Below, one piece after another: positions 53,603-62,985 of a DNA stretch of 64,000 nucleotides. The notes under the pieces are model-generated. The model saw only the letters and a list, made by a program, of their open reading frames with translations. It did not search any database and was not told the origin of the DNA. The stretch is from Flagellimonas chongwuensis (GTDB lineage Bacteria > Bacteroidota > Bacteroidia > Flavobacteriales > Flavobacteriaceae), in assembly GCF_013376415.1 (NCBI RefSeq), contig NZ_WYET01000004.1, positions 496,001-560,000 of the forward strand, read 5' to 3'. The position numbers and the translations under genes are program-made. Numbering within the stretch: position 1 is the stretch's first letter; every line of letters begins with the position of its first letter.

Positions 53603-54817
53603 ATGATGCGTTTACACAGGAACTTGGTATTTGCCGTAATTGATGCCCTTCACATGATTTTTAACGAAGGGGAATATGCCGATAAGGTGATAGAAAAAGT
53701 ATTGCGCTACGATAAGCGTTGGGGCTCTCGAGACCGTGGCTTTATCGCCGAGACCACATACGATATTGTTCGATGGAAACGCCTCTATTCAGAAATCACT
53801 GAGGTTCACGAACCGTATAGCAGGGAACATTTATTCCGACTCTTTGGTGTTTGGTGCGTTCTTAGAGGTATTCGCATTCCAGATTGGAAACAATTGGAAG
53901 GCACACCAGAACGCCGCATTAAAGGTAGATTCGATGAACTTTCTAAAATTCGAAAAATAAGGGAATCCGTGCCGGATTGGATGGATGAACTCGGTGAAAA
54001 ATCGTTGGGTGCCGAACTTTGGACCAAAGAGCTTGCCGCCCAAAATCAACAGGCCGATGTAATTTTACGCACCAATACATTAAAGGTCCCAAAACCCCAA
54101 TTAAAATCCTTTTTGGCCAAGGAGGAAATTGCCACAGAATTTATTGAAGGCTACCCCGATGCCCTAAAACTAGTGGAACGCCAGAATGTTTTCGTAACAG
54201 AAGCGTTCAAAGATGGGCTGTTTGAAGTACAAGATGCCTCTTCGCAATTGGTAGCGCCTTTTTTAGAAGTGGAACCTGGACAACGTGTGGTGGATGCCTG
54301 TGCCGGTGCGGGAGGAAAATCCCTTCACTTAGCGTCACAAATGCAGAACAAAGGGCAGTTGATTGCTTTGGATATTTATGAAAGTAAATTGAAAAAACTT
54401 AAGAAGCGAGCCAGAAGAAACGGCGTGCATAATGTGGAAACCCGGGTAATCGACTCCAACAAAGTCATCAAAAAACTCCATAACAGTGCCGATAGGGTTT
54501 TATTGGATGCCCCCTGCTCCGGTTTGGGCGTCATCAAAAGAAACCCCGATTCCAAATGGAAACTGGAACCTGAGTTTGTGGACCGAATTATGGGTGTACA
54601 GCAAGATATCCTTCAGAACTACAGTAAAATGGTCAAAAAAGGGGGGCAAATGGTCTACGCCACCTGCTCCATTCTTCCACAAGAAAATTCAGAACAGGTC
54701 AAAACATTTTTGTCATCAGAGAATGGCAAAGAGTTTGAATTTGTCAGGGAAAGAAACGTTTTTGCTTCGGAAACTGGTTTTGATGGCTTCTATATGGCAC
54801 TCTTAAAGAGGAAGTAA
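53603..54817 (+). CDS. RsmB/NOP2-family RNA m5C methyltransferase
   Basis: 404 aa. The Rossmann domain has V-V-D-A-C-A-G-A-G-G-K-S-L-H-L-A (SAM-binding), A-L-D-I-Y-E-S-K, L-D-A-P-C-S-G-L-G-V-I-K-R-N-P and Y-A-T-C-S-I-L-P-Q-E-N; the last two hold the two catalytic cysteines of m5C RNA methyltransferases. The N-terminal 150 residues are a NusB-like/RsmB region. The target (16S rRNA or tRNA) cannot be told. Confidence 0.93.
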   Translation: MMRLHRNLVFAVIDALHMIFNEGEYADKVIEKVLRYDKRWGSRDRGFIAETTYDIVRWKRLYSEITEVHEPYSREHLFRLFGVWCVLRGIRIPDWKQLEGTPERRIKGRFDELSKIRKIRESVPDWMDELGEKSLGAELWTKELAAQNQQADVILRTNTLKVPKPQLKSFLAKEEIATEFIEGYPDALKLVERQNVFVTEAFKDGLFEVQDASSQLVAPFLEVEPGQRVVDACAGAGGKSLHLASQMQNKGQLIALDIYESKLKKLKKRARRNGVHNVETRVIDSNKVIKKLHNSADRVLLDAPCSGLGVIKRNPDSKWKLEPEFVDRIMGVQQDILQNYSKMVKKGGQMVYATCSILPQENSEQVKTFLSSENGKEFEFVRERNVFASETGFDGFYMALLKRK

Positions 54818-54842
54818 AAGTGTACTTTTTAAACCCCAACCA

Positions 54843-54876
54843 GATTTAGGCTACAACAATCATAGATTAGGCTACA
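54843..54876 (+). promoter_or_regulatory. Direct repeat upstream of the SDR gene, possible AraC site
   Basis: GATTTAGGCTACA (54843-54855) and GATTAGGCTACA (54865-54876) are repeated at a spacing of about two helical turns, 64 bp before the SDR start. AraC-type proteins often bind such tandem sites, and an AraC gene follows the SDR. Confidence 0.45.
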
Positions 54877-54939
54877 TAACTTCCCTCTACTAAGGGCAAC
54901 TTTGCCGTGTCAATTCATAACAACAAAAATTCTAAGAAA

Positions 54940-55782
54940 ATGGACACAAAAAAAGTATGGTTGGTCACTGGTGCATCAAAAGGGCTAGGGCTTGTTTTGG
55001 TGAAAACCTTATTACATCAAGGTTATTCGGTTGCAGCTACCTCTAGAAGTTTAGCAAATCTTAGCGAAGCTGTCGGTAGTTCGAAAAGATTCCTACCTAT
55101 CCAAATGGACCTTATGAACGAGGAAAGTGTGGAAGATGGTATTTCCAAAGCAATTGAAACTTTTGGCCAGCTTGATGTTATTGTAAACAATGCAGGCTAC
55201 GGACAGAATGGTACACTGGAAGAAATTTCAGACGAGGAAGCACGACAGAATTTCGATGTGAATGTGTTTGGTCTTTTAAATGTTATCCGTAAATCCATGC
55301 CACAACTTAGGTCGCAAGGATCGGGGCATATTTTCAATATTGCATCCGTCGCAGGAATCGTAGGAAGTTTTCCCGGTTTTGGTATCTATTGCGCGACCAA
55401 ATTTGCAGTTGTAGGTCTTACGGAGGCTTTATCGGTGGAGGCAAGCCCGTTCGGAATCAAAACAACTTTGGTGTATCCCGGTTATTTTAGAACTGAATTT
55501 CTTTCTGACGATTCATTAAAACTGGCACGTAACCGTATGGACGTTTATGCCCAAGCTCGTGAATCTGAGCGTATGCACAAAGAAGAGATTGCCGGAAACC
55601 AGTTGGGAGATCCTGAAAAGGCTGCTGAAGCACTAATAACCATGGCAGAAAGTGAAGAACCAGCTTTACACTTGTTTTTGGGGAGCGATGCTTATGGCAT
55701 GGCAAATGAAAAGTTGAAAACCTTGGCAGACGCACTGGAAGCCAATAAAGAGTTGAGCTATTCTACCGATTTTAAAAACTAG
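54940..55782 (+). CDS. Short-chain dehydrogenase/reductase
   Basis: 280 aa from the ATG at 54940; the GTG at 54907 is less likely. The cofactor motif is T-G-A-S-K-G-L-G (T-G-x3-G-x-G), N-N-A-G-Y-G is the structural motif, and the catalytic tyrosine and lysine are in Y-C-A-T-K. Probably an NADPH-dependent oxidoreductase; substrate unknown. A direct repeat sits upstream and an AraC regulator downstream. Confidence 0.94.
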   Translation: MDTKKVWLVTGASKGLGLVLVKTLLHQGYSVAATSRSLANLSEAVGSSKRFLPIQMDLMNEESVEDGISKAIETFGQLDVIVNNAGYGQNGTLEEISDEEARQNFDVNVFGLLNVIRKSMPQLRSQGSGHIFNIASVAGIVGSFPGFGIYCATKFAVVGLTEALSVEASPFGIKTTLVYPGYFRTEFLSDDSLKLARNRMDVYAQARESERMHKEEIAGNQLGDPEKAAEALITMAESEEPALHLFLGSDAYGMANEKLKTLADALEANKELSYSTDFKN

Positions 55783-55797
55783 TTTGTAATTTAAAAC

Positions 55798-55822
55798 GGG
55801 CAAGGTCCTGCCTTGCCCTTAA
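55798..55822 (+). terminator. Terminator between the SDR and AraC genes
   Basis: GGGCAAGG and CCTTGCCC form an 8-bp stem around TCCTG, followed by TT and AAA; the T-run is short, so termination may be partial. Confidence 0.6.
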
Positions 55823-55835
55823 ATTAGCATTGAAG

Positions 55836-56738
55836 ATGAATACATTTCAAACCTTGAGCGAGTTCCATAAGTTTTGTGCACTTCCAAATCCAGAACATCC
55901 TCTGATTAGCCTAATAGACTATGGGCAGGTTAATTATCAAACCATAGAAAGTCAAATTACATGGATGCAAAGCTTTTACAGCATTGGTTTAAAACGTGAT
56001 ATACAGGCCAAAGTGAGATACGGCCAGCAGGAGTTTGATTTTGATGAGGGACTGCTATCCTTTATAGCTCCAAGGCAGGTTCTTCAGTTTGAAATGTTAC
56101 CGACGGAGAAAAAGCCTTCAGGTTGGCTATTGTTGGTTCATCCCGATTTTTTGTGGAACACCCCCTTGGCCAAGACCATTAAGAACTATGAGTTTTTTGG
56201 ATATGCCATAAACGAAGCCTTATTTCTTTCGGACAAAGAAGAACGTACCATAACCGACATTTTACTAAATATTCAACATGAGTATAGGTCCAATATCGAC
56301 AAGTTCAGTCAAAATATCATCATAGCACAAATAGAACTATTGCTCAATTATGCCGAACGATACTATCAAAGACAATTTCTTACCAGAAAAATCAATAACC
56401 ACGAGATTTTGGTTCGGTTGGAGCATCTTCTCGACAGCTATTTCAACGGAGAAGAAGCCATCAACAAAGGAATTCCGTCCGTCCAATTTATAGCCGACAG
56501 CCTACATGTTTCTTCAAGTTACCTAAGTAGCTTACTAAAAGTGCTAACAGGCCTGAGTACCCAACAACACATACACGAAAAACTTATTGAGATAGCTAAA
56601 GAGAAATTATCTACCACACAACTTTCTATAGGTGAGATAGCCTATACTTTAGGATTTGAGCATTCACAATCCTTCAGCAAACTTTTCAAGACAAAGACCA
56701 ACCTATCCCCAATGGCTTTCAGGGCTTCGTTCAATTAA
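55836..56738 (+). CDS. AraC-family transcriptional regulator
   Basis: 300 aa from the ATG at 55836; the TTG at 55830 is an alternative. The N-terminal sensor part (about 190 residues) has F-D-F-D-E-G-L-L-S-F and P-S-G-W-L-L-L-V-H-P-D-F-L-W. The C-terminal AraC domain contains S-S-S-Y-L-S-S-L-L-K-V-L-T-G-L-S and I-A-Y-T-L-G-F-E-H-S-Q-S-F-S-K-L-F-K. It is a likely regulator of the adjacent SDR. Confidence 0.93.
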   Translation: MNTFQTLSEFHKFCALPNPEHPLISLIDYGQVNYQTIESQITWMQSFYSIGLKRDIQAKVRYGQQEFDFDEGLLSFIAPRQVLQFEMLPTEKKPSGWLLLVHPDFLWNTPLAKTIKNYEFFGYAINEALFLSDKEERTITDILLNIQHEYRSNIDKFSQNIIIAQIELLLNYAERYYQRQFLTRKINNHEILVRLEHLLDSYFNGEEAINKGIPSVQFIADSLHVSSSYLSSLLKVLTGLSTQQHIHEKLIEIAKEKLSTTQLSIGEIAYTLGFEHSQSFSKLFKTKTNLSPMAFRASFN

Positions 56739-56885
56739 TTGCCCCAAAATGGATGCTGTTCGAGAAATTTGTACAATTTGTATTGAACTCCTTTCGCAGG
56801 AATGACATCAATTAATGGCTCTAAACTGTCATTATAAAGAAGTGCAAAGACTGAAGATTGTATTTTGTCCCATTTGCCGGATTTG

Positions 56886-56908
56886 TCACATCGAGCGCAG
56901 TCGAGATG
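56886..56908. repeat. REP-like element, inverted member of a close pair
   Basis: TCACATCGAGCGCAGTCGAG followed by ATG. The inverted partner begins 7 bp later at 56915. Confidence 0.75.
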
Positions 56909-56914
56909 TTTTTA

Positions 56915-56940
56915 GGTTCTCGACTCCGCTCGAACTAACA
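56915..56940. repeat. REP-like element, form b
   Basis: GGTTCTCGACTCCGCTCGAA then CTAACA; together with 56886 it forms one large potential hairpin between convergent genes. Confidence 0.75.
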
Positions 56941-56949
56941 AAGAATTAA

Positions 56950-58542
56950 TTATTCTTTCACCATAGGATATTCTACCCCCAACTGCTCCAAATAGCTATC
57001 GTATTTCGTTTCATCGTAGTAGAACTCCTCCAAAGCGGGTCGGAACATATCTTGCTTGTCCTTGTTTAAGAAGGTCGGGGGCATATCATCCGCAGAAATC
57101 ATAGGCTCATATTTGGTTTCCTTGGTCTGCTCATTGTTGAAATAATCCCATGCTTGGGTCAACAGCTCTGGCTTCAGCAAGAAATCCATAATGGTCATAG
57201 CCTCTGCTTTGGCTCCTGCAGTTGCCCCTTTATGAGCAATCGGCGTTGCCATGGCAATGGCATTGGCCCAGTGATGTCCAGGCAGTCCAGGGATGTTGGA
57301 CGGGAAGCGCATGGTTACCGTAGGTACTTTCCAAGAAATATCACCGATATCGTCGGACCCACCGCTAACAGGTTCTGTAACAGGTAACCCAATTTCAGAA
57401 AGCTCCGTGGGCAGTCCTTCTATTTCACGTGATTTCACTTCGGTTTGTACGGCTTTCGCAAGTTCTTGGTCAGCTTCGGTCCAAGTAGGCAACCCTACGC
57501 TTTTGATATTTTCGTACATGGTCTCGGCTATAACTTTGTTATAGTGCCTTGGCCATGCCGTACCCAATACTCTTGATGTCATCGTAGTACCCGTCATCAT
57601 GGCCGCGCCTTTGGCAATATCGTTCGCCTCGGCATACATCTCCATAATCCCTTCGTAGGAAACATCTCTAAAATAATACCAGATTCCAGCTTTGGAAGGG
57701 ACTACATTGGGCTGGTCTCCAGCGTCCGTGAAGATAGAATGCGAACGCTTCAACGGATGTAAATGCTCCCTTTTATAGTTCCATCCCACATTCATAAGCT
57801 CTGCAGCATCCAATGCGCTACGACCTCGCCAAGGAGCTCCTGCGGAATGTGCGGCTTCACCTTCGAACATATATTCTACGGAAATCAGTCCAGTCCCTCG
57901 GGTGGGTCCCCAGGATACACTCAAATTACTGCTCACGTGGGTAAAAATGCACATATCTATTTTGTCAAAAAGTCCGTCGCGTACATACCATGCTTTCGCG
58001 GCTACCAATTCTTCGGCAATGCCAGGCCATAAAATCAAAGTGCCTCCGATTCCCTCTTTCTCCATCACCTCTTTTACGGCCAATGCCGAGGTAATGTTTA
58101 AGGGAATACCTGCATTATGTCCCTCGCCATGTCCAGGTGCGCCCTCAACCAAGGGTTTATGGTAGGCTACCCCAGGGGTTTGCGATGCTTTCGGTATACA
58201 GTCCACATCACTGCCCAAAGCTATAACAGGACCATCCCCATTGCTCCACGTGGCAAACCAAGCTGTGGGAATATTGGAAATGGAATGTTCGATGGTAAAA
58301 CCATTTTCTTCCAGAATTCCAGTGAGGTATTTTGAGCTTTCCTCTTCTTGAAATCCCAGTTCGGCAAAACTAAAGATTTTATCCACCATTACCTGCGTTT
58401 GCTTTTTATTGGCTTCCACTAGGGCTTCAACTTCTGCCTTAAATTTTTTGATTTGACTTTTGGAGTACTTTTTCTGTGCTGATGATGTGAATACACCCGC
58501 GAACAGCATCATCCCGAAGAACAGGATTTTGATTGTTTTCAT
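56950..58542 (-). CDS. Secreted M20-family amidohydrolase (AbgB-like)
   Basis: 530 aa with a signal peptide (cleavage near residue 22, S-S-A-Q). It has the M20 layout: G-S-D-V-D-C-I-P-K-A in place of the usual H-x-D pair, E-G-H-N-A-G-I-P and G-I-A-E-E-L-V-A-A-K near residue 165, then the dimerisation insert and P-V-S-G-G-S-D-D-I-G-D-I. It is close to AbgB, which hydrolyses p-aminobenzoyl-glutamate with AbgA; no AbgA partner is seen, so the substrate is uncertain. Confidence 0.9.
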   Translation of the reverse strand: MKTIKILFFGMMLFAGVFTSSAQKKYSKSQIKKFKAEVEALVEANKKQTQVMVDKIFSFAELGFQEEESSKYLTGILEENGFTIEHSISNIPTAWFATWSNGDGPVIALGSDVDCIPKASQTPGVAYHKPLVEGAPGHGEGHNAGIPLNITSALAVKEVMEKEGIGGTLILWPGIAEELVAAKAWYVRDGLFDKIDMCIFTHVSSNLSVSWGPTRGTGLISVEYMFEGEAAHSAGAPWRGRSALDAAELMNVGWNYKREHLHPLKRSHSIFTDAGDQPNVVPSKAGIWYYFRDVSYEGIMEMYAEANDIAKGAAMMTGTTMTSRVLGTAWPRHYNKVIAETMYENIKSVGLPTWTEADQELAKAVQTEVKSREIEGLPTELSEIGLPVTEPVSGGSDDIGDISWKVPTVTMRFPSNIPGLPGHHWANAIAMATPIAHKGATAGAKAEAMTIMDFLLKPELLTQAWDYFNNEQTKETKYEPMISADDMPPTFLNKDKQDMFRPALEEFYYDETKYDSYLEQLGVEYPMVKE

Positions 58543-58739
58543 AAGGTTGGTTTTGAGTTAGCTATTATTCTTCTAATATAAGGAAAACTACCTCAATGAG
58601 TTTAGTGTAAAAGACGCTATAGTCACACTTTTGGGGATTTGATAAAAATATACTTCCGATTTTTTCAACCAAATAAGCTATCAACATAGGTTAGTTAACA
58701 AAACAGCTCTGCAGTAGGATGAATTACGGCACAAAATCG

Positions 58740-58747
58740 TATTTTTG
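58740..58747 (+). promoter_or_regulatory. -7 element of purL
   Basis: TATTTTTG followed by CAC, matching TAnnTTTG, about 33 bp before the ATG. The -33 TTG is not evident. The 237-bp spacer to the M20 gene otherwise shows nothing recognised; no PurR-like or purine-riboswitch fold was found. Confidence 0.5.
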
Positions 58748-58779
58748 CACTTTCTTAAACCGTTCAACTCAAAGATTGT

Positions 58780-61700
58780 ATGATCCATTTTTTTGGGGAC
58801 AAGGCTACCAAGGTTTTTGCCGTCCAAACCGCTCAGGAAATCACTCAGGAAGACACTAATAAACTGACTTGGTTGTTTGGCAACCAGCCTAAGATTGAAG
58901 CGGCGTCCCTAGACGCCTTTTTTGTTGGGCCACGGGCTGCAATGGTTACTCCTTGGAGTACGAACGCCACTGAAATTACCCAGAATATGGGGGTTGAAGG
59001 AATTGTTCGGATTGAAGAGTTTCATGCGGTTGAAAAAGATTATACCGACTTTGACCCCATGCTTTCCCAGAAATATACATCACTCGGACAGGATATTTTC
59101 ACCATTGACATTGTTCCAGAATCCATTAAAGAAATCGATGATATTGGTTCTTATAATGAAAAAGAAGGATTGGCATTGAGTAAAGAAGAGGTTGCTTATC
59201 TCGAAGGACTTGCCACCAAATTGGGGCGCAAGTTGACGGATTCCGAAGTCTTCGGGTTCAGTCAGGTAAATTCTGAGCACTGCAGGCACAAAATTTTCAA
59301 TGGAACTTTTGTGATTGATGGAGAAGAAAAGCCCTCTTCCCTATTCAAATTGATCAAAAAAACCTCCGAAGCGCATCCAAACGATATTGTTTCGGCTTAT
59401 AAAGATAATGTGGCCTTCATCAAAGGTCCAAAAGCAATACAGTTTGCACCCAAAAGTGCGGACAAACCTGATTTCTACGAAGAAAAAGAATTTGATTCTG
59501 TGCTATCCTTAAAAGCGGAAACCCATAACTTCCCAACAACTGTGGAACCTTTCAATGGAGCTGCCACTGGTTCAGGAGGAGAGATTCGTGATCGTTTAGC
59601 AGGAGGAAAAGGGTCCCTGCCTTTGGCAGGAACTGCGGTTTACATGACTTCCTACTCCCGTTTGGAGGAAAATCGTCCATGGGAAAAGGGAATGAAAGAA
59701 AGGGATTGGTTGTACCAAACCCCAATGGACATTCTCATTAAAGCATCCAATGGCGCATCCGACTTCGGGAACAAATTCGGACAACCCTTGATCGCTGGTT
59801 CTGTTTTGACGTTTGAGCATCAAGAAGAAGCACGTAAATTAGGATTCGATAAAGTAATCATGATGGCCGGGGGTATCGGGTATGGTAAAACTGACCAGGC
59901 ACTAAAGGATACGCCGAGCAAGGGGGACAGAATAGTTGTTCTTGGTGGTGATAACTACCGTATTGGTATGGGAGGAGCTGCTGTATCCAGTGCGGATACT
60001 GGGGAGTTTAGCTCTGCCATTGAGTTGAATGCGGTGCAACGTTCCAACCCCGAAATGCAAAAAAGAGCTTCAAATGCCGTTCGTGGATTGTTTGAAAGTC
60101 ATGATAACCCTATTGTTTCCATTCACGATCACGGTGCTGGTGGACACTTGAACTGTCTGTCGGAATTGGTAGAAGAAACAGGAGGAACCATCGATACAGA
60201 TAAATTGCCCGTTGGTGACCCAACACTGTCAAAAAAAGAATTGATTGGGAACGAATCCCAGGAACGAATGGGACTGGTAATCGGTGAAAAAGATTTGAAC
60301 CTATTGGACCGAATCTCGGCCCGTGAGCGTGCGCCTATGTACAATGTGGGCGAGGTGACCGGTGACCATACTTTTAAATTCACTTCAGGTAAAACCGGTG
60401 AAACTCCGATGAACTTGGAACTTTCCGATATGTTCGGAAGCTCCCCAAAAACCATAATGGCCGATAAAACGGCACAGCAAAAATATCCGGCACTCTCCTA
60501 TTCTTTGGAACACTTCCACGATTATTTGGAGCAAGTACTTCAGTTAGAGGCCGTAGCCAGCAAAGATTGGTTGACCAACAAAGTGGACCGTTGTGTGGGA
60601 GGGCGCGTAGCCAAGCAACAATGTGCAGGACCACTGCAGTTACCTTTAAACAACTGTGGTGTGATGGCCCTCGACTTTAAAGGCAAGGAAGGTCTAGCCA
60701 CCAGTATAGGGCACTCCCCTGTCTCAGCTTTGATTGACCCTGTCGCAGGAAGCCGAAATAGTGTTGCAGAATCTTTGACCAATATTGTTTGGGCACCTTT
60801 GAAAGACGGATTAAAGTCTGTTTCCCTATCAGCGAACTGGATGTGGCCCTGTAGAAACGAAGGGGAAGATGCCCGTTTGTACTCGGCAGTTGAGTCTTTA
60901 TCGGAGTTTGTAATTGATTTGGGCATTAATGTGCCTACCGGAAAGGATTCACTTTCCATGAAACAAAAATATAAGGACGGTGATGTATTATCTCCCGGCA
61001 CGGTGATTATTTCTGCCGCGGGTAATTGTAGCGACATCAACCAAGTAGTTGAGCCTGTTTTACAGAAAGGTGGTGGGGATATCTATTACATCAACTTATC
61101 TAAAGACAATCACAAATTGGGAGGCTCTTCCTTTGCACAGATATTAAACGGTATTGGTGATGAAGCTCCTTCTGTATTGGATGCAGGTTATTTAAAGACT
61201 GCTTTCAATACTTTACAGAATTTAATCAAGGATGGTCAAATTTTAGCTGGTCACGATGTAGCTTCAGGAGGTTTGATTACTACACTCTTGGAGCTTTGCT
61301 TTGCTGATAATGATTTGGGTGCCAATTTGGATTTGTCCGACATCGGCGAACAGGATATCATCAAACTATTGTTCTCTGAAAATATAGGTGTTGTTTTCCA
61401 AGCCAAAGATGATTCAGTGGAAAATGAATTGAAATCTGCGGGTGTTGAATTTGCTAAAATCGGTATTCCATCATCAGAAAGCACATTGAAAATCAAAAAT
61501 AAAGGCATTGAAATAGGCTTGAATATTGCCACATTGCGAGACACTTGGTTCAAAACGTCTTATTTGTTGGACAACAAACAGACCGCCAATGGTTTGGCCA
61601 AGGACCGTTACGATAATTATAAAGAGCAGCCGTTAGAATACAGTTTTCCATCAGAATTCAGTGGTGCTCTGCCAGAAACCCCAAAAGTAAACAGACCCAA

Positions 61701-62439
61701 AGCGGCCATCCTACGGGAGAAAGGAAGCAACTCGGAACGTGAAATGGCAAATGCTATGTACCTAGCCGGCTTTGATGTGAAGGACGTTCACATGACAGAC
61801 CTCATCTCAGGAAGAGAAACCTTGGAAGATATCCAATTTATCGGTGCCGTTGGTGGATTCTCCAACTCCGATGTTTTGGGAAGTGCCAAAGGTTGGGCCG
61901 GCGCCTTTAAATACAACGAAAAGGCCAATAAGGCCCTAAAAGATTTCTTTGCCAGACCTGATACGTTATCCGTAGGTATTTGTAACGGTTGCCAGTTGTT
62001 CATGGAATTGGACCTTATTAACCCGGAACACGGAACACATGGCAGAATGACCTATAACGACTCGCATAAACACGAAAGTAATTTTACCTCGGTTAAAGTT
62101 CAAGAAAACAACTCGGTAATGCTTTCTAATCTAGCAGGCAGCACATTGGGTGTTTGGATCAGTCATGGTGAAGGAAAGTTCAGTTTGCCTCACGCTGAGA
62201 ATCAATACGACATCGTGGCCAAATACGGCTACGAAGGCTATCCTGCAAATCCAAACGGAAGTGATTACAATACAGCTATGCTCTGCGACAAAACGGGAAG
62301 GCATTTGGTGACCATGCCGCACATTGAGCGCTCTACATTCCCTTGGAACTGGGCACACTATCCAAAGGATAGAACAGATGCGGTATCACCTTGGTTGCAA
62401 GCCTTTGTGAACGCAAGAGTTTGGTTGGAAAACAAATAA
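58780..62439 (+). CDS. purL: Phosphoribosylformylglycinamidine synthase (single-chain)
   Basis: 1219 aa, the large single-chain form of Gram-negatives. It converts FGAR, ATP and glutamine to FGAM in purine synthesis. The N-terminal PurS-like part, the two AIRS-type halves (first with S-E-H-C-R-H-K and K-A-E-T-H-N-F-P-T, second with P-T-G-K-D-S-L-S-M) and the C-terminal glutaminase domain with nucleophile Cys in S-V-G-I-C-N-G-C-Q-L-F are all present. It is followed after 1 bp by a GNAT gene. Confidence 0.97.
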   Translation: MIHFFGDKATKVFAVQTAQEITQEDTNKLTWLFGNQPKIEAASLDAFFVGPRAAMVTPWSTNATEITQNMGVEGIVRIEEFHAVEKDYTDFDPMLSQKYTSLGQDIFTIDIVPESIKEIDDIGSYNEKEGLALSKEEVAYLEGLATKLGRKLTDSEVFGFSQVNSEHCRHKIFNGTFVIDGEEKPSSLFKLIKKTSEAHPNDIVSAYKDNVAFIKGPKAIQFAPKSADKPDFYEEKEFDSVLSLKAETHNFPTTVEPFNGAATGSGGEIRDRLAGGKGSLPLAGTAVYMTSYSRLEENRPWEKGMKERDWLYQTPMDILIKASNGASDFGNKFGQPLIAGSVLTFEHQEEARKLGFDKVIMMAGGIGYGKTDQALKDTPSKGDRIVVLGGDNYRIGMGGAAVSSADTGEFSSAIELNAVQRSNPEMQKRASNAVRGLFESHDNPIVSIHDHGAGGHLNCLSELVEETGGTIDTDKLPVGDPTLSKKELIGNESQERMGLVIGEKDLNLLDRISARERAPMYNVGEVTGDHTFKFTSGKTGETPMNLELSDMFGSSPKTIMADKTAQQKYPALSYSLEHFHDYLEQVLQLEAVASKDWLTNKVDRCVGGRVAKQQCAGPLQLPLNNCGVMALDFKGKEGLATSIGHSPVSALIDPVAGSRNSVAESLTNIVWAPLKDGLKSVSLSANWMWPCRNEGEDARLYSAVESLSEFVIDLGINVPTGKDSLSMKQKYKDGDVLSPGTVIISAAGNCSDINQVVEPVLQKGGGDIYYINLSKDNHKLGGSSFAQILNGIGDEAPSVLDAGYLKTAFNTLQNLIKDGQILAGHDVASGGLITTLLELCFADNDLGANLDLSDIGEQDIIKLLFSENIGVVFQAKDDSVENELKSAGVEFAKIGIPSSESTLKIKNKGIEIGLNIATLRDTWFKTSYLLDNKQTANGLAKDRYDNYKEQPLEYSFPSEFSGALPETPKVNRPKAAILREKGSNSEREMANAMYLAGFDVKDVHMTDLISGRETLEDIQFIGAVGGFSNSDVLGSAKGWAGAFKYNEKANKALKDFFARPDTLSVGICNGCQLFMELDLINPEHGTHGRMTYNDSHKHESNFTSVKVQENNSVMLSNLAGSTLGVWISHGEGKFSLPHAENQYDIVAKYGYEGYPANPNGSDYNTAMLCDKTGRHLVTMPHIERSTFPWNWAHYPKDRTDAVSPWLQAFVNARVWLENK

Positions 62440-62440
62440 T

Positions 62441-62893
62441 ATGATCATAAGGCAAGCTAAAATAGAAGATGTACCTCTTATCGTGGAAATGCTTGCCAAT
62501 GATGAATTGGGCAAACTTCGGGAAGATTTTCAAAATCCGCTTCCGGAAAAATACTACGATGCATTTGATAATATTGAAGGGGACCCAAATCAAGAACTGG
62601 TGGTTATGGAGGATACCGGACTTGTAATCGGAACACTTCAACTTAGTTTTATTCAATATCTCACCTATCAAGGCGGTATTCGCGCTCAAATTGAAGCTGT
62701 ACGGGTTCATGAAGATTATCGGGGCGAAGGCATTGGAAAAGAGTTGTTCCTGTGGGCCATAGAACGTTCAAAAGAAAAAGGTGCGCATGTGGTACAATTG
62801 ACCACCGACAAAAAAAGACCTGATGCCCTCAAGTTTTACAAAGCACTAGGTTTTCAAGATTCACACGAGGGTATGAAATTGCATATTCAATAA
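62441..62893 (+). CDS. GNAT-family N-acetyltransferase
   Basis: 150 aa, one GNAT domain: M-I-I-R-Q-A at the start, I-E-A-V-R-V-H-E-D-Y-R-G-E-G-I-G-K-E-L (acetyl-CoA loop R-G-x-G-I-G) and D-A-L-K-F-Y-K-A-L-G-F near the end. It is 1 bp behind purL and probably co-transcribed; acceptor unknown. Confidence 0.93.
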   Translation: MIIRQAKIEDVPLIVEMLANDELGKLREDFQNPLPEKYYDAFDNIEGDPNQELVVMEDTGLVIGTLQLSFIQYLTYQGGIRAQIEAVRVHEDYRGEGIGKELFLWAIERSKEKGAHVVQLTTDKKRPDALKFYKALGFQDSHEGMKLHIQ

Positions 62894-62985
62894 AATTACC
62901 AAAGAATTATGCTTTTTTTTGAATAACTCGTTTTAAAATACGGTTCTCTTTCCCTAATTTGCATTCGCTATACACATAACTTACT

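Noticed and set aside
58543-58779. Purine riboswitch upstream of purL
   Set aside because: No conserved purine-aptamer core could be found; only a -7 promoter element is visible.
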